A stretch of 47,500 nucleotides of DNA, from the NCBI GenBank assembly GCA_009746045.1, contig RPFO01000299.1:2257850-2305349 (forward strand), given 5' to 3'. Shown here one piece after another: positions 41,488-47,500 of the stretch. Source of the stretch: Mesostigma viride (taxonomy: Eukaryota > Streptophyta > Mesostigmatophyceae > Mesostigmatales > Mesostigmataceae). Position 1 is the stretch's first letter; each line of letters begins with the position of its first letter. The notes beneath the pieces were generated by a model. The model worked only from the letters and a program-made list of their open reading frames with translations, was not told where the DNA came from and made no database searches. The position numbers and the translations under genes were made by a program.

Positions 41488-41990
41488 CACACACACACGC
41501 CCACATACATACACATGCACATAAATGTTCACACACACATGCACACACGCACGCATACACACATGCACACATACACACATGCACACACGCACACATGCAC
41601 ACATGCACACACGCACACACGCACACATACACACATGCACACACGCACACACGCACACACGCACACACGCACACACGCACACACGCACACACGCACACAC
41701 GCACACACGCACACACGCACACACGCACACACGCACACACGCACACAAGCACACACGCACACACGCACACTCGCACACTCGCACACACACACACACGCAC
41801 ACATGCACACACGCATACACGCACACACGCACACACGCACACACATGCACACTGTGACATACACATGTATGCACACAATATCACACACATGCACACACCC
41901 ACGTGCGCACATGCACGCTAACACATGCACACAAACATGTGCACACACCCACGAGCACACGTGCACATGCATACAAACGCACACAAACAC
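41488..41990. repeat. CA-rich microsatellite (ACACGC/ACATGC type)
   Basis: About 500 bp of acac(a/g)cgc, acacatgc and related units, most regular at 41640-41760 (acacacgc). The apparent ORFs of His/Thr or Cys/Val repeats across it are artefacts. Confidence 0.9.
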
Positions 41991-41999
41991 AGGCCGACT

Positions 42000-43290
42000 T
42001 GCACACATGCGCCACACACATCAATCCATCACCAATAAACGGGTTGCTTGGACCCAACGACCTTCTTACTCGCCTGTCCACCCAATGTTCTGCCCATCCT
42101 CCCGCCTGCCCGCCTGCAAGTCTGCCACCCGCCTATCTGCCCACCCATCTGTCAACCTGCCTGCCTGCCTGCTTGTGTGCATGCCTGCGGGCCTGCATGT
42201 GCACCTGCGCCCATGCACCTATTATGCCCCCATGGCACATACATGCAGCCTAGCTAGTTGAGTGTCTCTAGGCACGCGCACATGGGTGGCTACATGGGCA
42301 TTTGCCTGTGTCTTGGGCTGGGGCGTTGGGCTGATTAGTTCAAGAGTGGGCGGGAAGACGGTGGTATAATTGGGTGGGTAGGGACGGAGTGGATGGATGA
42401 TTGGGGGGGTTGGATGCGGGTGGGACTCAAGTTAGTGTTAAGTCCAATGTTGCCTATAGCATCAACAAAAATAAGCGAGAAAGCAGCCTAAATTCAAGGA
42501 GCCTACTTTTTGTAACATGTGCCAAACTGCAATTAATGGTTGCAGGCTCACAAGCTGCCAGATTCATAACGCACATGGAATGAATTGCATGGTTACAGGA
42601 CAAGCGTGTGGTTGGAAATCTTACAATGCCTGGCAACGTCTCTTTCATGTGCCCACTGAGAACCGCTGTTCTTCGACACAAGAAGGCTTTGGCAAGCAAC
42701 GAGCTTCGGCCAGGGCCTTCATTTCAAGGAACCGTGTGTGAAGCAAGAACTCAGGATTTACAAACAGAAACTATACCTAACTTTGCGACCTTCATGCAGT
42801 ATGTCATGTGCATGGCTATGTAGTATGTGCCAACAATCACAACGAAAACGTGCGAAATTGCAAACATTGCCATGGAAGGGCAGGAGCCACGCACGCAGCA
42901 AATTAAAACGGTTCGTGAACCAGTCTGTCGGGCATAAAGACAGCAAAGTCTGGCCAGCAATAATGCAGTGCGATGCGAGACAAACTCGGTAAATATGGGC
43001 AGGCAGGCGCAGCTCGTCCTCAGCAGTGCTATCTAACGTGACGGCGCCTTATTTCCGCGTGCACGGTGCCGAACATGGCACTGGCCTGATTCCAGTTGCA
43101 GCAACGCCAGATGCCTTCCCGTCATAGAGCAGAGGCTTCACGTACGTCGCCATCGTTGGCTACCAATCGCTATGCTTCCCGTGATAATGCACTACGCGTC
43201 CGAACAAAATGTCGAGAAAGCAAACAATCTACACGCGAGAGAACTGGGCTGATAGCTTTTCAGTACTGGTTTTACCGTGCCTTCAAATTC
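42000..43290. other. No gene recognised
   Basis: Interior of hAT element 2. It opens with C-rich imperfect repeats (cctgcctgc type, 42080-42220); the remainder shows only short non-protein-like ORFs. Confidence 0.4.
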
Positions 43291-43296
43291 CATTAG

Positions 43297-43671
43297 CTTA
43301 CTTAACCATGGCTGACTAATTTTAGCTAACGCGATCAACATACACACTACACGATCAAAGGAATCACGGGTCATGTGAAATGTTGCACGGAAGTCCGCGT
43401 CCGTCATGACACCCCCTCGCTTTGCTGATTCCCAAAATCCACGTCCTGCGGCCCTATCATATGCCCACGGGCGACCGGGCTGCCACCCGCCTCGTCGGTC
43501 GTCTGGCTTGTCGTCCATTGCCATCCCCATCATCACTTGTGTGGCGGTTGCCATGTATTCCGCCTCGCGAGCCGCATTTTCCTGAATAATGCGTATCGCG
43601 GCCTGCTTCCTGCGTAGCTGCAGGTAGCGCACCAGCACGATGAGAAATATAACTATTAGTCTCGCGATCAT
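43297..43671 (-). pseudogene. Harbinger-type transposase, N-terminal fragment
   Basis: From an ATG at 43671: a hydrophobic/basic start (IVIFLIVLVRYLQLRRKQAA), a helical region, GRGFWESAKRGG, then DADFRATFHMTRDSFDRVVC. The last motif is the well-known FR..F.M....F..L segment of Harbinger/PIF transposases. The frame loses resemblance after ~43300 and no DDE core follows, so it is truncated. Confidence 0.6.
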
Positions 43672-44802
43672 GGCTACGCACTTTCATCCACTAACGCGCG
43701 GCAGCGATGGTGGCCGCACTGTCTTCCCGGCGTGCACGTGTTCCCCGCCCTTTTCACGTCGTGTTCCCCGCCCTTTCGTGCATCGACCAAAAAAAAAAAA
43801 ATTAATTCTGACTGGAACTGGCCGGAACTGCTTTTTTCGAGTTCCAGGAGTTCCACCCCAGTTCCGGTCGAATTAGCGGTTAATTAGAATTACATTTCTA
43901 ATCGGACGGCCCAATGTGGAAACCTCTAGTTCCGGAACCGACTGAATTAGGACCCTAACTCCCCGGAACTGACGAATGTGGAAAGGGCCGGGAATTAAAA
44001 AGTTCCCTTGCTTTCCCGCCTTGGTTCCCGCACGAAAAATTTGGCTGCCGGACCTCGGATGAGCGCGAAAACCCCATTATACGCGCGCTGATACGTGTTA
44101 TTCGCCGTATTATACGTAAAAATACGCAAATCGTATAAAACGGATAAAAATTATACGCTCGACCTTGTATAACGCGTATTATACCGTATTATACCGTATA
44201 ATACGCCGTATAATTGAACACTGTGGTGCGTGTATGCCTAGCGATGGTGTTGCTATGCGCACGCTGGCAAGGCTGGCCATGCTGAGGGCAGGGGAGGGCA
44301 GATGAGGTGCCTAGCCTTTTCTTATGTTGTGTGATCGAGTTGGGCATGTTTTTTGGCCCTTCTTGGATGGAAAACATGATGTCTAGGTGGCCTTATACAC
44401 AGAAAAACCTCATTTAGCGTATGTTCAGGTTTTAGCACGCAAAACCTTATAACTTGAGCTAGACTTGTCGGAATGACCTGGGACTTGGACCACTGCTGTC
44501 CCCCTGTTAGCCGGATTTTCGCTTGATTTTGTGGCCTTATCTGAAGTGTTTATGATATGTTTTTATTCCCAATGTCCGGTAAAAAAAGACCTGTTTTGCG
44601 GGAAAATTAATACCTGTTCAAGGTTTTGCCATTTCCATGATGTAAATAGCTCATCAAGCTACACACTCAGGGAACTACAAATGGTTGATTTTTGGTTGCC
44701 AACAAATGTGTGCATTGGCTGGGGCATTGAATTGAATTGAATTGAATTGTAACATAACTCCGTTGGGAGTATATGTAGCACATAGCCCTTGAGAGGGGGC
44801 AT

Positions 44803-45151
44803 TAATTAATTAATTAATAGACACGTGACTGCGTCACGTGAGCATAAGTCCTCAGTGGGAGGGGAACATGGGATGGAATGGATGGTATAAGCTATCTAGG
44901 TCCTAGTTACAGGGGTGTGGGCACCGCGGCCCGAATCGCTATGAATGCCATACTTGGTCACACGCGAAGCCCCCACAGGCTTGGGGGTGGTCTCCTTCAT
45001 CACTACTTGCCATCTATCCTTGCGCACCATCTGCCTCCATAATTTACAGACAAACCAGGAGGCTGCCCGGGGGTGAGCCCGTCACGTCTAGTGTAGCACA
45101 TGTCAATGCCGAGTCTATCACGAAAAGTCCACGGGTGGCGGCCCTGCAGAG
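44803..45151 (-). mobile_element. Family H2 retroposon, 5'-truncated LINE (349 bp)
   Basis: 8-bp target duplication GGGGGCAT (44795-44802, 45152-45159). In its own sense the 3' end is CACGTGAC-GCA-GTCACGTG, then (TTAA)n. Upstream is an open coding tail (44896-45081), consistent with the last codons of a LINE ORF2 followed by a ~75-bp untranslated region. Confidence 0.6.
44896..45081 (-). pseudogene. Possible LINE ORF2 C-terminal tail
   Basis: 61 codons with no start, ending in TAG: Trp/Cys/Lys-rich (SWFVCKLWRQMVRKDRWQ), then KETTPKPVGASRVTKYG. Its place just upstream of the hairpin and tail of an H2 retroposon suggests the end of the parent LINE's last ORF. No diagnostic RT or endonuclease motif is present, so this is positional inference. 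Confidence 0.35.
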
Positions 45152-45532
45152 GGGGGCATATGGCCTATCATACATCCTAAGCTACTTCCTGCAAGGGTGG
45201 GGATGTAAAGGACCCTTGCTCTAGGTGCACCAGGGCACTTGCATCCCCATGATCTTCAAGCTATGCCCAGCGAAGGGGAAGCCTGTCATGGGGGGGAAGA
45301 TCAGCATAGCTATACAAAAAAGCTAGGGCATGGCGTCTCAGCAGAGAGTTACTCCCTGCATGGGCACAGCATAACTAAATAATACTAGGCATCATCTGGG
45401 GGTGTGGCACATCATAGGCACACATGTACATGATTAAATAAAGCGCGTGGCTTAGCTAGGATAGTGCCTCTAGGAGGCGTACATGTACATGGCCACGGTC
45501 TATCTATTCTACACTACTACTGCTGTATTCCC

Positions 45533-45999
45533 CTAAGCTGGGGCGTCTTGAGTCGTTGGGGCCGCGGGGGTCGCCTGCCAGGGCTTGTGGCCGACGTAGA
45601 TGGCCGCCCCCTTCCAGTACACCGGCTGCCCCGCCTTGGTCTGCCCGGGAGCTGGAGGTAGGTCGGCCATAGCTCCCGTCGCCGTTGTTGCTGCGCCAGG
45701 GTCAAGTCGTCGTCAAGGGTGAAGAGAGTCTTCTCGAGCCGCTTGCGGCGTCGGAGAAAAGAAATCTTGTCCGCCGGGGTCTTAAAGGTGAGAAGGAGCG
45801 GGGGTGGCCCTGCCTTACCCCGCGCGCGGGAAAGGCGGTGGGCGACCAGGTCGATCTCACCAGTAAGGCCCATGCGACTAAGAATTTCTCTCTCAAACGC
45901 ACGTGCAAGCTTCTCGGAATTCTCACCTTCCTCCATGTCGAGGTTCTTGACAATGACGTTAAGGCTGCGCTTGGCAAGCTCGGCCCGTCCTCGCGGAGC
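45533..45999 (-). pseudogene. L1-like ORF1 protein, C-terminal part
   Basis: About 155 codons lacking the N-terminus. Starts ELAKRSLNVIVKNLD, then RARGKAGPPPLLLTFKTPAD, FLRRRKRLEKTLFTLDDDLT and AQQQRRRELWPTYLQL. This is the layout of the RRM-plus-C-terminal RNA-binding domain of L1-type ORF1 proteins (known). It aligns closely with 47.16-47.50 kb. After TYLQL the better continuation (PVYWKGAAIYVGHKPW) is in a different frame from the one reading to 45517: one frameshift. Confidence 0.75.
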
Positions 46000-46059
46000 G
46001 GCATACCCAGCCCTAATTAGCGTCTTTTTCTATTTATAGCGCAATATTGGCGTATTGGG

Positions 46060-46234
46060 TTTGGTACTAGATAAATCACTCCATGTGCAGGGGATTCCGG
46101 CCACGAGGTAGCCATGGCTGTCGGAGCTCATAACTTTCACGTTTGAGCACCGAATTTAGCCGTGAATATCACTATCGCTTCGTCTTTCTAAGACGCACAT
46201 GCTGATATAATTTTCCGAATCTAAAACGCAATAT
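46060..46234 (+). other. Probable 5' untranslated region of the L1-like element
   Basis: Non-coding DNA between the end of recognisable TTAA element 3 and the ORF1 start; the exact LINE 5' end is not determinable. Confidence 0.35.
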
Positions 46235-47500
46235 ATGGCGCACAAACGCGCCTCGACGCAACGCAGCCTGGCGGCTGCGCTCGGCAATGAAAATACGTCT
46301 GCAGCTCAGGCTGCAGCTTCGCCTTCAGGTCCGGCAGGCGGCGATGACACTAGTCGTGCACTGGTGGTCGTCCAGCAACCCCCCGGGCTTAACGCCTCCG
46401 GCCTCGCCATCTGCATCGCCTGACCCCAAGCGCACCCGCCCAGCCGACGACACAGGAGGGTCTTCACGCCCAGAACCGAGCTTTCGGCCCCGGCCTTTCA
46501 AGGTCGCAGATTACGACTGGGCCACCATTTCTCCGACCGATGCTATGCGCTGCATCTTCTCCGGGGATTACGCTTCGCTTTACGACCTGTGCCTCCATTT
46601 CCACTCCATCAATCGCCTCCTCTGCCCAGACGGCAGCCGCTGGGCCCACATCTACGGGCTGTCCGGCTGCGCCCGCCCCCATCTCCAGCACGCCATCCTC
46701 AACTCCCTTCTCCAGCGCTCTGACGGCGAGATATCTGGGCTCCACCCCTTTCCGTCCCCACCCTCCGCTCCATCCTCACGGAAGCCTTTCAGCAGCACGT
46801 GACCCCCCTTGCTGCCGACATAGCAGCAATCGGCGGCACGCTGACTGCTGAACTTCCTCACATTTCCACCGCCGCCGCCTCCACCTCCACGGCCATTTCC
46901 GCCTCCACTGCCGACATCAAAGCCCAGCTCCTCGACCTCGACCAACGCCTTCAAGCCACCGCCAACGCCCTTGAGAGCTTGCATGACACCGCCGGCCTCA
47001 CCGCCCAGGCGGTGAAGGACATCGCCGCCCAGCCGGCGCCTGCTGGCTCGGCCGGCGATGCTCCCTCCACCTGGGCGGACTTGCTTAAGCAGCACACCAC
47101 CTCCACCACCTCCACCATCTCGGCACAACTCAAGCAGCAAGCCCTCGACCTTCGCGAGGAAGCCGACATCGCCCGGCGCAGCCACAATGTCATCGTCAAG
47201 CACTTCGACCAGCAGGCAGGTGAGACCTCCACGAGCCTTCTTGAGGCATTTAAGCGCGCCATTCTTGCCCCCATGTTACTCACTGGTGAGCTGGACATGT
47301 CGGCTGTCCGCCTCCCCCGCGCGCGGGGGAAGGCTGGCCCGGCACCCGTGCTCCTCACCTTTAAGTACATGGCGGACAAGCTGGCGTTCCTTAAATGCCG
47401 CAAGAAGCTCTCGGAGACTCGCTTCACGCTGGACGACGACTTGACCCTGGCCCAGCAACAACGGCGACGCGAGCTATGGCCGACCTACCTTCAGCTCCGG
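46235..47500 (+). pseudogene. L1-like ORF1 protein, runs off the window
   Basis: ATG at 46235. N-terminal Ala/Ser/Pro-rich region, basic PKRTRPAD, a helical FKVADYDWATISPTDAMRC region, a coiled-coil-like stretch (TADIKAQLLDLDQRLQATAN), then RRSHNVIVKHFDQQAG, RARGKAGPAPVLLTFKYMAD and FTLDDDLTLAQQQRRRELWP, the L1 ORF1 RNA-binding core. The frame shifts near 46385 (C6 run) and near 46745 (C4 run), then stays open for ~250 codons to the window edge. ORF2 should follow beyond 47500. Confidence 0.8.

Larger units (their letters stand above)
39351..43988. mobile_element. Harbinger-like material inside hAT element 2
   Basis: TTTCCACAT motifs occur facing inward at 39355 and 40445 and outward (ATGTGGAAA) at 43913 and 43976. 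The outer pair gives a ~13-bp inverted repeat (gagcctttccacat / ggccctttccacat). A Harbinger-type transposase start lies at 43671 on the minus strand. I could not find a convincing 3-bp target duplication, and two nested copies may be present, so limits are tentative. Confidence 0.4.
38091..44223. mobile_element. hAT-like element 2 (6133 bp)
   Basis: 8-bp target duplication TGGTGCGT (38083-38090, 44224-44231). Termini CAGAGTTCAATTATACG and, inverted, CAGTGTTCAATTATACG (16 of 17). CAGNG ends with an 8-bp duplication fit hAT (known). Both subterminal regions (38100-38200, 44075-44215) are dense in gtataat / tatacgc strings, probable transposase-binding repeats. I find no hAT transposase inside; the interior is Harbinger-like material, an inverted-repeat element, a microsatellite and unclassified DNA. 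Confidence 0.8.
44728..45999 (-). mobile_element. ORF1-only (half-LINE) retroposon, family H1
   Basis: Inserted in TTAA element 3: GGCAT at 44723-44727 and 46000-46004, and the flanks rejoin to the element-2 sequence. In its own sense: ORF1 from 45999 (5'-truncated) to ~45533, untranslated DNA, the hairpin CTCC-CAAC-GGAG, then (TTGAA)n. No reverse transcriptase ORF lies between ORF1 and the 3' end. It is interrupted by an H2 element at 44803-45151. The shared 3' end shows that the short H1 retroposons are 5'-truncated relatives. Confidence 0.7.
36713..46060. mobile_element. TTAA-target DNA element 3, heavily interrupted
   Basis: Starts with TTAA at 36709-36712 and GGGGACGTGGCGCGCC, the inverted right end of element 2, and is in reverse orientation relative to it. 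Matching pieces of element 2 appear (inverted) at 36713-36810, ~37960-38090, 44224-44727 and 46001-46055. The gaps are hAT element 2 (38091-44223) and the ORF1-only retroposon (44728-45999). The far terminus is not seen; an L1-like element takes over after ~46060. The stretch 36.85-37.96 kb is not shared and shows no gene. Confidence 0.6.

Noticed and set aside
41488-41990. Long His/Thr and Cys/Val repeat ORFs on both strands
   Set aside because: They are translations of the CA-rich microsatellite in all frames.

Overview
The window is nuclear DNA of a eukaryote with a large, transposon-rich genome. Evidence: GT-AG introns, a MYND zinc finger, a PHD finger, and Copia, Gypsy, L1-like, hAT, Harbinger-like and TTAA-target elements stacked inside one another. 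A green-lineage alga (for example a charophyte) is my guess from the overall look only; nothing here proves a taxon. I see no rRNA gene, intact tRNA, CRISPR or prokaryotic operon.

Layout. (1) 1-10.45 kb: plus-strand genes. These are a MYND-finger protein, a small ORF, two tandem paralogues sharing a CX4CX10CX2H finger, and one large multi-exon gene (3361-10444) of unknown function. A ~20-base motif (consensus TTGCGACGGCCGGCGTTTCT) recurs 12 times in the introns and intergenic gaps. Five degenerate copies sit in a 72-bp tandem repeat further on. Splice-acceptor-like CAG directly abuts several start codons. (2) 10.99-34.0 kb: a broken Gypsy landscape. A zinc-knuckle/protease fragment, RT fragments and a gag are split by other insertions: a 2.3-kb TTAA element inside RT, and an 11.6-kb Copia element inside gag. 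The Copia element has 306-bp LTRs that look identical and a 5-bp target duplication. Its pol is an intact 1242-codon frame with the domain order NC-IN-PR-RT-RH, which is not the normal Copia order. A second TTAA element inside it carries a PHD-finger fragment. (3) 34.2-36.7 kb: short retroposons with 3' hairpins and (TTAA)n tails, two of them head to head, interrupted by a 1.3-kb hAT element that keeps only the BED-type N-terminus of a transposase. (4) 36.7-46.06 kb: a third TTAA element, opened by a 6.1-kb hAT-like insertion (8-bp target duplication). That insertion holds Harbinger-like material, a 953-bp inverted-repeat element full of G/C runs, and a long CA-rich microsatellite. The same TTAA element is also interrupted by an ORF1-only, L1-like retroposon. 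(5) 46.2-47.5 kb: the ORF1 of a second L1-like element, running off the window.

Many frames outside the Copia pol are broken by single-base shifts, often at C or G runs, so some breaks may be consensus errors rather than decay. Apart from the first 10 kb, which may be host genes or an undescribed multi-gene element, everything is mobile DNA and its debris. The nesting gives a relative age order: Gypsy oldest, then TTAA elements and Copia; retroposons and hATs are late.
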